Made by a program: the position numbers and the translations under genes. Below the pieces are notes generated by a model, which was not told where the DNA came from, made no database searches, and worked only from the letters and a program-made list of their open reading frames with translations. This document shows positions 17,754 to 27,110 of a stretch of DNA of 64,000 nucleotides, piece by piece. The stretch is from GCA-2862585 sp036340235 (GTDB taxonomy: Bacteria > Bacteroidota > Bacteroidia > Flavobacteriales > UBA7312): assembly GCA_036340235.1 (NCBI GenBank), contig JAYYZE010000010.1:1-64000 (forward strand), read 5' to 3'. Every line of letters begins with the position of its first letter. Position 1 is the first letter of the stretch.

Positions 17754-18475
17754 TGAAGGAAACGCGTATTAACAAATTCCTTAGCGAGGCAGGCTTTTGT
17801 TCAAGAAGGGCCGCCGACAAACTCATTGAACAGGGCAGGGTAACAATCAATGGTGAAATACCACAAATGGGTACCAAAATTACCCCTTCTGATACCGTTC
17901 AAGTCGATGGAAAAACCATCAGAAAATCAACGGATACAGCAGTTTATCTAGCGCTCAACAAACCTAAAGGCGTCGTATGCACCACTGACACAAGGGTCGA
18001 AAAAAATAATATTATCGATTTTTTGGGCTATCACAAACGAATTTTTCCAATTGGTCGTTTGGACAAAGACAGCCAAGGCCTTATACTCTTAACCAACGAC
18101 GGCGATATCGTTAATAAAATCCTGAGGGCTCGCAATAATCATGAAAAAGAATACATTGTGACGGTTGATAAAGCTATTGATGATAGGTTTATTAAAAAAA
18201 TGAGTCGAGGTGTACCTATTTTAGATACCATTACCCGACCATGTAAAGTTATGGCATTGGGTCAATCAAAATTTAAAATTATTTTAACTCAAGGTCTCAA
18301 CCGACAAATTAGAAGAATGTGCGAATATTTAGGGTATCAAGTTCGTACACTAACACGTATTCGTATCATGAATATTCACCTGGATGTAAAATTAGGTGAT
18401 TACAGAGAATTAACCCAATCAGAACTTCAAAAACTTAACAAGCTACTGGCCGACTCTTCTAAAACGTTTGAATAG
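17753..18475 (+). CDS. rluF: 23S rRNA pseudouridine synthase, RluF/RsuA family
   Basis: 240 aa. An N-terminal S4 RNA-binding domain (about 5-60; INKFLSEAGFCSRRAADKL) is followed by the catalytic domain with Asp104 in PIGRLDKDSQGLILLTNDG and GLNRQIRRMCEYLGY. The motif spacing and length fit RluF (U2604 of 23S rRNA) better than RluB or RsuA, but the exact target is inferred. Overlaps the dusB stop by one base. Confidence 0.85.
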   Translation: MKETRINKFLSEAGFCSRRAADKLIEQGRVTINGEIPQMGTKITPSDTVQVDGKTIRKSTDTAVYLALNKPKGVVCTTDTRVEKNNIIDFLGYHKRIFPIGRLDKDSQGLILLTNDGDIVNKILRARNNHEKEYIVTVDKAIDDRFIKKMSRGVPILDTITRPCKVMALGQSKFKIILTQGLNRQIRRMCEYLGYQVRTLTRIRIMNIHLDVKLGDYRELTQSELQKLNKLLADSSKTFE

Positions 18476-18479
18476 TTAT

Positions 18480-19673
18480 TCAAATTTTACGTAGCTGTCG
18501 TAAAGGAATAACACTAGTCAGACTGCCTATTATCAAAACAATAAATAATACCAACACACAATCACTAGCTTTCAGAATGAGCGGGTAGCTTTCAACAACA
18601 AATGATCCCTGACCCATCTTAATTAACCCAAATTGCATCTGAATCCAGGCTACTAACCCTCCCATAAATAAGCCAGTAACACCTCCTAAAATACTGGTGA
18701 GTAGCCCCTCTAAAAAGAAAATAGACCTTATGGTAAATAGATTTGCTCCCAGAAAGCTCAATAAGTTAATGTCATTTTGTTTTTCTATCATCAACATAGT
18801 CAATGAACCCACTACATTGAAAGTGGCAATGATTAATATGAAACTTAAAATTAGAAATACGGCTAATCGTTCGGAACTAAGAATTTTGTAAAGGAAATCA
18901 TGTTGCTCAAATCGATTTTTTACAGTGTATTTAGCTCCTGCTATTTGCTGTAAGTCGCTTTGAATGATATCCATTTGCTCGTCCGCACACTGTATCTCTA
19001 TACAGGATGATAAGCCCTCTCGGTTCAGCACTTTTCTAACAAATGATATGGGTACAATAACATATTCTGCGTCGAAGTCTGACTGGATACTAAACACACC
19101 AACTGGCAAAATGGAACGTTGAATAAAAGATTCTTCGGCACGAAGTAGGTTGTTTTTTTCTCTGTCAGGAACATATACTTGTAATTGGTCAAACACATTA
19201 CCAATGGATAGTGATAAATAAAATGCCACGCCTTGACCGACAACAGCCGTATTTTCCGACTCATAACTATCAATGTAGTTACCTGAAACCAACATACTAT
19301 CGACGGCATTCAAGAATTTAAAGTTGGAATCAACACCCTTTAGGGTTGCGATATACTCCTTATCTTGAAAACGCAATAGCACTTTTTCTTCCAATACCTC
19401 GGAATAAAGAATATCGTTTTCGTTTAAGTATGATTTTATGTCACTAAAATCGGCCGCCTTCCCTTCATTAACGTTGACTTTCAGTGGGGGATCAAAGGAG
19501 TTGTAAAGCGATAAAATAAGCGACTCGAAGCCATTAAAGACAGATAAAACTAAAACCAAGGCGGCCGTACCCACAGCAACGCCTATCAAAGAGGCCAAAC
19601 TCACAAAATGAATCACATTTTTGGATTTTTTGGCCAGCAAGTATCGTTTGGCTATGTAAAAGGCAAACTTCAA
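18480..19673 (-). CDS. LolC/LolE-type ABC transporter permease (lipoprotein release)
   Basis: 397 aa MacB/FtsX-type permease. One helix near the N-terminus (about 24-46, after AKRYLLAKKSKNVIHFVS) is followed by a large periplasmic domain and three C-terminal helices (about 270-292, 318-342, 366-388). The pattern matches LolC/E, which extracts lipoproteins from the inner membrane. The ATPase partner LolD is not in the window. It begins 2 bases after the rbfA stop in the same operon, a recurrent Bacteroidota pairing. Confidence 0.85.
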   Translation of the reverse strand: MKFAFYIAKRYLLAKKSKNVIHFVSLASLIGVAVGTAALVLVLSVFNGFESLILSLYNSFDPPLKVNVNEGKAADFSDIKSYLNENDILYSEVLEEKVLLRFQDKEYIATLKGVDSNFKFLNAVDSMLVSGNYIDSYESENTAVVGQGVAFYLSLSIGNVFDQLQVYVPDREKNNLLRAEESFIQRSILPVGVFSIQSDFDAEYVIVPISFVRKVLNREGLSSCIEIQCADEQMDIIQSDLQQIAGAKYTVKNRFEQHDFLYKILSSERLAVFLILSFILIIATFNVVGSLTMLMIEKQNDINLLSFLGANLFTIRSIFFLEGLLTSILGGVTGLFMGGLVAWIQMQFGLIKMGQGSFVVESYPLILKASDCVLVLFIVLIIGSLTSVIPLRQLRKI

Positions 19674-19675
19674 AG

Positions 19676-20014
19676 CTACTCCTTTAATAATTGATCAATA
19701 GTGTGGGAATAATCAACAGAATCATCAAGAAAGAATTTCAGCTCAGGTACTTTACGCATATGGTTGCGTATGCGTTCTCCCAACTTTTTACGAATAAGTG
19801 CTGTGCGCTGATTCATTTTTGCAAGAAATTCGGCTTTGTCGCCAGTAGCAAAAACACTTACATACACACGAGCCACCGATAAATCGGCAGACACTCGGAT
19901 CACAGTCACAGAAACCAATGATGTACCTATCAAATCACGTCCATTTAATTGAAAAATCTCTGACAAATCTTTTAACAGTTGCCTAGAAACTTTTCGCTGC
20001 CTAATACTTTCCAT
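19676..20014 (-). CDS. rbfA: 30S ribosome-binding factor A
   Basis: 112 aa. RbfA helps mature the 5' end of 16S rRNA during 30S assembly and cold adaptation. The KH-like core includes SVTVIRVSADLSVARVYVSV (about 34-53), LIRKKLGERIRNHMRKVPELKFFLD (read as two segments, about 73-97). First gene of the rbfA-lolC/E operon. Confidence 0.93.
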   Translation of the reverse strand: MESIRQRKVSRQLLKDLSEIFQLNGRDLIGTSLVSVTVIRVSADLSVARVYVSVFATGDKAEFLAKMNQRTALIRKKLGERIRNHMRKVPELKFFLDDSVDYSHTIDQLLKE

Positions 20015-20018
20015 AGAA

Positions 20019-20026
20019 CAAAGATA
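20019..20026 (-). promoter_or_regulatory. Promoter -7 element of rbfA
   Basis: Minus strand TATCTTTG, an exact TAnnTTTG match, 4 bases before the rbfA ATG; it implies a leaderless message. Confidence 0.55.
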
Positions 20027-20058
20027 AATTTTTAGAATCTTAAAAAGCGCTTTTTGAA

Positions 20059-20066
20059 TACATTTG
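20059..20066 (+). promoter_or_regulatory. Promoter -7 element of the ABC exporter
   Basis: TACATTTG, an exact TAnnTTTG match, 4 bases before the ATG at 20071; divergent from the rbfA promoter. Confidence 0.55.
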
Positions 20067-20070
20067 CACT

Positions 20071-21891
20071 ATGAGGGACTTTTTTAGAATTCTGTACTTT
20101 GTAAAACCTTATTGGATGTATGCCGTCTTAAATATCGTTTTTAACGTCCTTACTGTTTTGTTTTCGTTGGTGTCTATCTCTATGACTATTCCTTTTCTAG
20201 GGCTGTTGTTTGGCACACAAGAAAAGGTCTATCAAGCCCCACCCTTGGCTCTAAACACCACTTCAATAATTGATAATTTTTACTATCAAATTACTAAAAT
20301 TATAGACAGCCACGGGACAATACAAGCCCTTTTATTCATCTGTGTACTAGTACTTATCTTATTCTTTTTCAGAAATTTGTTCCGTTACTTGGCACTTTAC
20401 AATTTGACCCCCATTCGCAATGGGGTAGTTCGGGATTTACGTAATGCTTTACACAAAAAATCCTTATCACTTCCACTTGGGTTTTATACCGAAAAACGAA
20501 AAGGAGATATCGTTGCTAGAATGACGACCGATCTTGTCGAAATAGAGTGGTCTATCATGAGCTCTTTAGAAATGATTTTCAAAGACCCACTAAACATTAT
20601 TATTTTTCTAGTCACATTAGTTTTCATCAGCCCCCAACTTACGCTTTTCGTTATTGTTCTATTTCCTTTGGCCGGCTTTATCATCGCTAGAATAGGTAAA
20701 AGTTTGAAAAAATCATCTGATCAGGGGCAAGAAAAAATGGCCGAACTGCTATCCAACATAGACGAAAACATTGGCGCCCTTCGAATCATCAAAGGATTTA
20801 ATTCGGAAAATACCATTCACAAAAAATTTGAAAAGAACAACGACGGCTATCGCCATATTATGACCAAACTACTTAGAAAAAAAGATCTATCGTCTCCCAT
20901 GAGCGAATTGTTAAGCACTATGGTCTTAGTCTGTGTGATGTGGTTTGGTGGACAACTAGTACTTGGCCAAGAAAATAGTCTTTCCCCAGAATCATTCATC
21001 GGCTACATTGCCATTTTCTCTCAAATCATTCCACCAGCAAAATCATTTACTACAGCCTTCTACCATCTACAAAAAGGAAGCGCTTCGGCTAAAAGAGTGC
21101 TCTCTATATTAGAGATTGACAACCCCATCAAAGACCCCATTGAAGCACCTCAAAATACTTCCTTCAACAAAGACATTCAATTTCAGGAGGTGTGCTTTAA
21201 ATACGATACCCAAGACGTTATTCAAAACATATCGTTTGTCATAAAAAAAGGACAAAGCATAGCTCTAGTAGGCGAGTCAGGCAGTGGGAAATCCACCATT
21301 ACCGATTTGTTAGCCCGTTTTTACGATATCGACTCTGGCGAAATTCTAATTGATGGACATTCCATTAAAAGCTACAAAATTGCCGATTTGAGACAATTGA
21401 TGGGCATCGTTTCACAAGATTCTATTTTGTTTAATGACAGTGTGTTCAACAACATTTGTATGGGCCATCAGCAGGCCAGCATGCAGGACGTAATGGCGGC
21501 TGCCAAGGTCGCTAATGCTCACGAATTTATAATGAAAATGCCCAATGGCTACAACAGCAAGGTAGGCGACAATGGAGTAAAGCTTTCGGGTGGTCAAAAA
21601 CAACGCATTAGCATTGCTCGAGCGATATTCAAAAATCCGCCTATTCTGATTTTAGACGAAGCAACTTCATCATTAGACACGGCTTCAGAAAAATTAGTAC
21701 AAGAAGCGTTATTTAATCTGATGAAAAATAGAACTTCACTAGTCATCGCCCATAGACTGTCAACCATACAAAATGCCGACCACATCATTGTCATAAAAAA
21801 AGGGCAAATAATAGAAGAAGGAAAGCACAAAGAACTACTAAAACAAAATGGTATTTATAAGAAACTTATTGAATACCAGAACATGACGTAA
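20071..21891 (+). CDS. ABC exporter, MsbA-like (membrane domain fused to ATPase)
   Basis: 606 aa half-transporter. The six-helix membrane domain occupies about 1-345, the ATPase about 365-606. Walker A GESGSGKST is near 400-408, signature LSGGQKQR near 504, Walker B ILILDEAT near 525-532 and the switch histidine in IAHRLST near 560. Homology is to MsbA, which flips lipid A-core across the inner membrane, but other lipid or drug substrates are possible; the nearby LPS genes favour the lipid role. Confidence 0.88.
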   Translation: MRDFFRILYFVKPYWMYAVLNIVFNVLTVLFSLVSISMTIPFLGLLFGTQEKVYQAPPLALNTTSIIDNFYYQITKIIDSHGTIQALLFICVLVLILFFFRNLFRYLALYNLTPIRNGVVRDLRNALHKKSLSLPLGFYTEKRKGDIVARMTTDLVEIEWSIMSSLEMIFKDPLNIIIFLVTLVFISPQLTLFVIVLFPLAGFIIARIGKSLKKSSDQGQEKMAELLSNIDENIGALRIIKGFNSENTIHKKFEKNNDGYRHIMTKLLRKKDLSSPMSELLSTMVLVCVMWFGGQLVLGQENSLSPESFIGYIAIFSQIIPPAKSFTTAFYHLQKGSASAKRVLSILEIDNPIKDPIEAPQNTSFNKDIQFQEVCFKYDTQDVIQNISFVIKKGQSIALVGESGSGKSTITDLLARFYDIDSGEILIDGHSIKSYKIADLRQLMGIVSQDSILFNDSVFNNICMGHQQASMQDVMAAAKVANAHEFIMKMPNGYNSKVGDNGVKLSGGQKQRISIARAIFKNPPILILDEATSSLDTASEKLVQEALFNLMKNRTSLVIAHRLSTIQNADHIIVIKKGQIIEEGKHKELLKQNGIYKKLIEYQNMT

Positions 21892-21907
21892 ACTAATATT
21901 TTCTTGC

Positions 21908-21915
21908 TATATTTG
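21908..21915 (+). promoter_or_regulatory. Promoter -7 element of the PNGase F-like gene
   Basis: TATATTTG, an exact TAnnTTTG match, 25 bases before the ATG. Confidence 0.5.
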
Positions 21916-21940
21916 AAGTCAACGAAAAAAATTACTCCAC

Positions 21941-24184
21941 ATGATTCGATTTTTGTTTTTATTCTCCATCTCTTGTCTAATTGCCAAAGCTGATTCAGGT
22001 GACACCACCTTTGTTCAGGTTCACAACAACGTTGACATGGTGTGGTATGAGCACTATAAAGAATGGGGTGAATTCCCAACTGGTGAACTTTCTTATCGTA
22101 AGGTTCTCATGCATTTTACTATGGGCTGCGCCTCTTCTGGCTGTAGTGGATGGGATTATGATGTACATATTTTATTAAGAAATCGAACTGGAAAAATAGA
22201 TTCTAACTTAATTTTGGCTCCTTCATTCAAACTAAATAATGAAATTGTCGATAGTGCTTCAATAAGTGTCTTGCCAACCTACACCAATGTATGGGATAGC
22301 ATCAATGGAACAAGCACACAGACAGCAAACGACACATTGATACTTCTATTATTCGAAGACGCTGACAACCCTTTACAAGCAACGGATACCCAATTAGTGT
22401 TTGCCGCCAACTACTACAACCCAATTTTTGATGCTCAAGGAACAGTAATCGACTCCACATTAGTTGGTGCTGACACCACCCTCTTTTTAGGTACAACCGA
22501 CGTTTATGTGCCTTTTGAAGTTATTGAAGATTTTGAGTTGGGAAGAGCCATAACGCCCTATGGAACATATATGAATCCATCGAATAATGGCTATGGCACA
22601 AATGGTTACAACCAAAATTGGAAGCACGTCTTTACCTACGATGTAACCGACTTTCAGCACCTCTTGAAAGACTCGGTAGAAATCGACGCCTTCTACTCTG
22701 GTTGGAGTAGTGGGTTTAGTGTAACTCTCGATTTTGAATTCATTGAGGGTACCCCACCTAGAAATCCAATTAGACTAACTAATGTTTACAAAAACGGCGC
22801 TGCGGGCTATAATTACACAAGTTCCAACGACTTTGAGTCTAATCAAATGCCAGAGGTTAAAGTGCCCATACATGCCAATGCCGAAGAGTTTAAATTACAA
22901 TTCGTACCCTCAGGACATGGTCAAGCTGGTGAATTTACCCCAAATATTAGCTACACGGTCAAAGTCAATGGCAATTTAGTAGGTGGAAACCCCATTTGGA
23001 AAGACGACTGCGGCTTCAATGCCATCTGGCCTCAAGGAGGAACGTGGATATTTAATCGTGCTAATTGGTGTCCTGGTGAGGCAGTACCTATTTTTAATCA
23101 CGAAGTTACCCCCTATATCGATGGCCAAGACTCCGCAAGAATTGATATTAATTTTAGTGCTTTCAACCCCAATGGTGATGCTTCTTACTCATGTGCAGTT
23201 CAACTGTTTCAGTATAAGGAACCCAACTTCAATTTAGATGCAGAAATAATAGACATCCTGTCGCCATCTACTAAAGACGTCTATTCACGATTTAATCCAG
23301 TTTGCGACAAGCCAACAATTAAAATTAGAAACTCTGGCTCTGAACTCCTCACCTCTTTAGACATAGAGTATGGCATAGAAGGAGGTAACATGCAAATATA
23401 CCAATGGACTGGAAATCTAGAATTTATGCAAGAGGAGGAAATCACCTTAAACCAACTTATTCAGCACACTACAAATCCCACTTTTGTGGTGACACTTTCC
23501 AACCCTAATGGTGAAAATGATGAACATCCCGACAATGACTCTATGCGATCATCTTTCGAGAATGTACCCACTTACAAATCCTCGTTTATTATTCGCTTGC
23601 AAACCAACAACAAGGGTAATCACAATTCTTGGAAACTTACAAATAACTGGGGAGGTGAAGTATACTCTAGAAATAATCTTTCTAGTAACACATATTACGC
23701 TGATACTGTTACTCTAGCTAACGGTTGCTACACTTTCGAACTATATGATACTGGTGGCGATGGATTGGATTTTTGGTATTGGAACCAATACGATGGGAAT
23801 TCCGATGGAGATGGATATATTAACTTTATGTATTACGACACTCTGAATGTATTCAAAAGTTTTCATAAGGATTTTGGCTCAGGCATTTATCACGCCTTCA
23901 GAGTAACTAATGGCGTTGATATTGACACCCACACAATAGGCAAGTTTGATGTGTACCCGACAATGAATAAGGGAGAAATAACGATAAAATCACATGATAT
24001 TTCACATGACCCATATACTATTTCTCTATACGCCGCCAATGGCCAAAAATTAATGCATAAAAAATGGGACAATCATACTGACTCTTACAAACTGGATATT
24101 TCGTCCTTTTCCGATGGGATGTATATTCTAAAACTACAAAACAGAAACAGCATTTTCACTGAAAAAATAATGTTATCACACTAG
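21941..24184 (+). CDS. Secreted PNGase F-like protein with type IX secretion signal
   Basis: 747 aa. Signal peptide 1-17. Residues about 20-400 align with both jelly-roll domains of peptide-N-glycosidase F: CASSGCSGWDYDV (Asp72, matching catalytic Asp60 of the Elizabethkingia enzyme), SGHGQAGEF (Glu331, matching Glu206) and GTWIFNRANWCPGEAVP. The position of Glu118 appears to be Ser253 (FYSGW versus YTETW). There is an insert of about 120 residues (90-210). Residues about 430-540 resemble an Ig-like/CARDB module and about 665-747 a type A T9SS sorting domain (KFDVYPTMNKG, GMYILKLQ). Such proteins remove N-glycans from glycoproteins; activity here is inferred. Confidence 0.82.
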   Translation: MIRFLFLFSISCLIAKADSGDTTFVQVHNNVDMVWYEHYKEWGEFPTGELSYRKVLMHFTMGCASSGCSGWDYDVHILLRNRTGKIDSNLILAPSFKLNNEIVDSASISVLPTYTNVWDSINGTSTQTANDTLILLLFEDADNPLQATDTQLVFAANYYNPIFDAQGTVIDSTLVGADTTLFLGTTDVYVPFEVIEDFELGRAITPYGTYMNPSNNGYGTNGYNQNWKHVFTYDVTDFQHLLKDSVEIDAFYSGWSSGFSVTLDFEFIEGTPPRNPIRLTNVYKNGAAGYNYTSSNDFESNQMPEVKVPIHANAEEFKLQFVPSGHGQAGEFTPNISYTVKVNGNLVGGNPIWKDDCGFNAIWPQGGTWIFNRANWCPGEAVPIFNHEVTPYIDGQDSARIDINFSAFNPNGDASYSCAVQLFQYKEPNFNLDAEIIDILSPSTKDVYSRFNPVCDKPTIKIRNSGSELLTSLDIEYGIEGGNMQIYQWTGNLEFMQEEEITLNQLIQHTTNPTFVVTLSNPNGENDEHPDNDSMRSSFENVPTYKSSFIIRLQTNNKGNHNSWKLTNNWGGEVYSRNNLSSNTYYADTVTLANGCYTFELYDTGGDGLDFWYWNQYDGNSDGDGYINFMYYDTLNVFKSFHKDFGSGIYHAFRVTNGVDIDTHTIGKFDVYPTMNKGEITIKSHDISHDPYTISLYAANGQKLMHKKWDNHTDSYKLDISSFSDGMYILKLQNRNSIFTEKIMLSH

Positions 24185-24210
24185 CATAGCCATAGTTTAA
24201 GCTCTTTTTA

Positions 24211-24218
24211 TACTTTTG
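24211..24218 (+). promoter_or_regulatory. Promoter -7 element of ispG
   Basis: TACTTTTG, an exact TAnnTTTG match, 5 bases before the ispG ATG. Confidence 0.55.
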
Positions 24219-24223
24219 TAGGG

Positions 24224-26173
24224 ATGACAAATCCTGTTTATTGTAATAGCTTAACAAAGTTCTCTCGTTTTAAAAGCCGCCAAGTAATGGTAGGGTCTGT
24301 AGGTGTTGGAGGTAACAACCCTATTCGCATACAATCCATGACTACCACAGACACTATGGATACCATAGCCACAGTAGAGCAAAGTATCCGAATGATAGAG
24401 GCTGGCTGTGAAATTGTACGTATAACCGCCCCCAGCAGAAAAGAAGCCGAAAACCTTCAAAATATCAAAGACGAGTTAAGAGCACGGGGATACAGTACCC
24501 CTTTAGTTGCCGATATTCATTTTACACCTAATGCGGCTGAAATTGCCGCACGCATTGTTGAAAAGGTAAGGGTGAACCCTGGTAACTATGCCGACAAAAA
24601 AAAGTTCGAAGAGATAGAATATACCGATGAAAGCTACCAACAAGAACTGCAACGAATAAAAGAGCGCTTTGTACCTCTTGTGAAAATTTGTAAAGAGGCA
24701 GGTACCGCCATGCGCATTGGCACAAATCATGGTTCATTATCGGATCGAATATTAAGTCGCTATGGCGATACTCCCATAGGCATGGTCGAATCGGCTCTTG
24801 AGTTTTTACGCATCTGCCGTGAAGAGGACTATCAAGATATTATTCTCTCTATGAAAGCCAGTAATACGCAGATAATGGTACAGGCCTATCGATTACTCAT
24901 TTCTAAAATGATGGAAGAAGGTATGAATTACCCCCTACACCTGGGCGTTACAGAAGCCGGGGAGGGCGAAGATGGACGCATCAAGTCAGCAGTGGGAATA
25001 GGTGCTTTACTTGAAGACGGTATTGGCGATACGATACGTGTATCGTTGACCGAGGAGCCGGAATTTGAAATTCCTGTAGCAAAAGAACTGGTGAATCGTT
25101 ACAAAGACAGAGAAAAACATCAAGCAATACTTCCCATTACACACAACCCTATCGACTGCTTCAACTACAAAAAAAGACAAAGTAAAGAGGTGGTAAATAT
25201 TGGCAACAAACATGTTCCAATAGTGATGGCTGATTTTTCACTTAAACAAAGCATCACTCCTGCCTCGTTTTTTGCTTTGGGCTACCGTTATTCTGTGCCC
25301 ACCGACAAATGGAATATTGGAGATATGGCTTGTGACTATGTGTTTTTGGGTCAACAAGTCATAGACTTTCACATTCCAGGGACCCTTGGTATTGTTTATC
25401 ACTACGACTCTTGGCTAGAACAACGTCACAGAGAACGAACCTACCCCTTTATCAATGCCTCGCAGTACCTTGAACATACCGATCTATCCAACACAATGAA
25501 CGTGGTGTACGTGTGTTTGCCAGACCTACAGAAACCCTTGATTGAAAAGCTTAAAAACGATCCCACGGCCGTTATACTCATCGACAGTTGGAATGCCCAT
25601 GGCATGGCCGAACAGCGCCGTTTGTTTATGGAACTAATCAACCACGATTGTCAGGTACCAGTTATTATTGGCCGTGCTTACGGCAACCTCAGCGAAGAAC
25701 AATTGCAACTCCACACCGCCACCGATATGGGAGCTCTTCTTCTTGACGGTCTGGGTGATGGTGTGTTTATCGCCGCCGAAAACTGTGGTTCCGATCAAAT
25801 GATTAATCAAACAGCCTTTGGCATACTACAAGCCACCCGAACACGAATTTCTAAGACTGAATATATCTCCTGTCCCTCCTGCGGACGAACCCTCTTTGAC
25901 CTTCAAGAAACCACCGCTAAAATACGCGCCAAAACCAACCACCTAAAAGGTGTCAAAATTGGTATCATGGGGTGCATCGTTAACGGACCGGGCGAGATGG
26001 CCGATGCCGACTACGGTTACGTTGGTACAGGCATTGGAAAAGTAACCCTTTACAAAGAGAAAGAAGTAGTGCAACGAAACATTCCCGAAGATAAGGCTGT
26101 AGATGCCCTGATCGACCTTATTAAATCACATGGCGATTGGGTGAAACCCACAATCAACCCCACAAAGGCGTAG
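24224..26173 (+). CDS. ispG: 4-hydroxy-3-methylbut-2-en-1-yl diphosphate synthase, long form
   Basis: 649 aa. IspG converts MEcPP to HMBPP in the non-mevalonate isoprenoid pathway with a [4Fe-4S] cluster. The N-terminal TIM barrel (about 10-285) opens with RQVMVGSVGVGGNNPIRIQSMTTTDT (read in two parts). A middle domain of about 250 residues, absent from the 370-aa E. coli type, is characteristic of Bacteroidota, Chlamydiae and plants. The cluster ligands are Cys550, Cys553 and Cys584 with Glu591 (CPSCGRT, GCIVNGPGE). Its 3' end overlaps the convergent nucleotidyltransferase by 20 bases. Confidence 0.96.
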   Translation: MTNPVYCNSLTKFSRFKSRQVMVGSVGVGGNNPIRIQSMTTTDTMDTIATVEQSIRMIEAGCEIVRITAPSRKEAENLQNIKDELRARGYSTPLVADIHFTPNAAEIAARIVEKVRVNPGNYADKKKFEEIEYTDESYQQELQRIKERFVPLVKICKEAGTAMRIGTNHGSLSDRILSRYGDTPIGMVESALEFLRICREEDYQDIILSMKASNTQIMVQAYRLLISKMMEEGMNYPLHLGVTEAGEGEDGRIKSAVGIGALLEDGIGDTIRVSLTEEPEFEIPVAKELVNRYKDREKHQAILPITHNPIDCFNYKKRQSKEVVNIGNKHVPIVMADFSLKQSITPASFFALGYRYSVPTDKWNIGDMACDYVFLGQQVIDFHIPGTLGIVYHYDSWLEQRHRERTYPFINASQYLEHTDLSNTMNVVYVCLPDLQKPLIEKLKNDPTAVILIDSWNAHGMAEQRRLFMELINHDCQVPVIIGRAYGNLSEEQLQLHTATDMGALLLDGLGDGVFIAAENCGSDQMINQTAFGILQATRTRISKTEYISCPSCGRTLFDLQETTAKIRAKTNHLKGVKIGIMGCIVNGPGEMADADYGYVGTGIGKVTLYKEKEVVQRNIPEDKAVDALIDLIKSHGDWVKPTINPTKA

Positions 26174-27053
26174 GATATACACCTTTTTCAATCTGCTCTG
26201 CGATAGCCGCCATGGCCATGGGCTTATCTTCTTGGTAGGTCACCCCAAACCAAGTATCTGTAGTTGTAATAACCTTAACGGCCATACGTCCATCGTTAAT
26301 TAAATCGGTAACAATAGTTGGAATGTAGTACTCGGCCTTTGGGTCCTGAGAATTCTCTAGCATAAAAGCATGTAATCCTCTTTCAATTTGTTCAAAAATA
26401 GACGGATGAAATCCCCAATAGTTCATAGATACACTGGCTTGCGGATTCAATTCACCGCCCTGTGTGTCTTCACCAATACCGTACATTAGTCGGCCATTGA
26501 CTTTGGCTATCTTAGTTCGTTCCACGACTTCTATAAGTTCGTTATCGGCATTGACTTCACATACACCGCGATTGACTGTACCGTGCTCCGAGAGGGTGTT
26601 TTCTAAAACATATCCCATCATAGACATTAGCGTTGGCGAACATTCTTTGTTCAAGAAATCGGTCATTATTTTGAAGGAGTTAGCCCCGTAATAGTCATCG
26701 GCATTAATCACCGCAAAAGGCTCGTTGATGACGTCCTTGGCAACCAAAACGGCATGAGAAGTACCCCATGGCTTTTGTCGTTCTATCAAATCTACTCCAT
26801 CTATATTCACTTGCACTGGTTGATAAGCATAGGCAATATCTATCATCTGTTCAAATTTGGAAAAACGCTGACGAAAGGCCTCATCAAATTCTCTTCTTAT
26901 TACAAACACTATTTTTCCAAATCCAGATTGAATGGCATCGTAAATAGAATACTCGATTATGGGTTCATTGTTCGGGCCAATGCCATCTATTTGCTTAAGT
27001 CCACCGTAGCGACTTCCCATGCCAGCGGCTAAAATTAAAAGAGTGGGTTTCAT
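26154..27053 (-). CDS. Sugar-phosphate nucleotidyltransferase
   Basis: 299 aa. The nucleotide-binding signature is at the very start: ILAAGMGSRYGGLKQ (6-20), and the metal-binding INADDYYG lies at about 110-117. This is the GlmU/RmlA-type fold; it makes an NDP-sugar from a sugar phosphate, but which sugar and nucleotide cannot be told. I start at the ATG at 27053 (MKPTLLILAAG); an upstream in-frame start at 27095 would add 14 residues with no family support. A TATTTTTG promoter element is 19 bases upstream of the chosen ATG. Confidence 0.85.
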   Translation of the reverse strand: MKPTLLILAAGMGSRYGGLKQIDGIGPNNEPIIEYSIYDAIQSGFGKIVFVIRREFDEAFRQRFSKFEQMIDIAYAYQPVQVNIDGVDLIERQKPWGTSHAVLVAKDVINEPFAVINADDYYGANSFKIMTDFLNKECSPTLMSMMGYVLENTLSEHGTVNRGVCEVNADNELIEVVERTKIAKVNGRLMYGIGEDTQGGELNPQASVSMNYWGFHPSIFEQIERGLHAFMLENSQDPKAEYYIPTIVTDLINDGRMAVKVITTTDTWFGVTYQEDKPMAMAAIAEQIEKGVYPTPLWG

Positions 27054-27072
27054 ATAGAAATAATTTAGAGAG

Positions 27073-27080
27073 CAAAAATA
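27073..27080 (-). promoter_or_regulatory. Promoter -7 element of the nucleotidyltransferase gene
   Basis: Minus strand TATTTTTG, an exact TAnnTTTG match. It lies inside the longer alternative reading of the gene, supporting the shorter start at 27053. Confidence 0.5.
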
Positions 27081-27110
27081 AAGAAAGGGATGCAAAAATA
27101 GAGAAATCGC

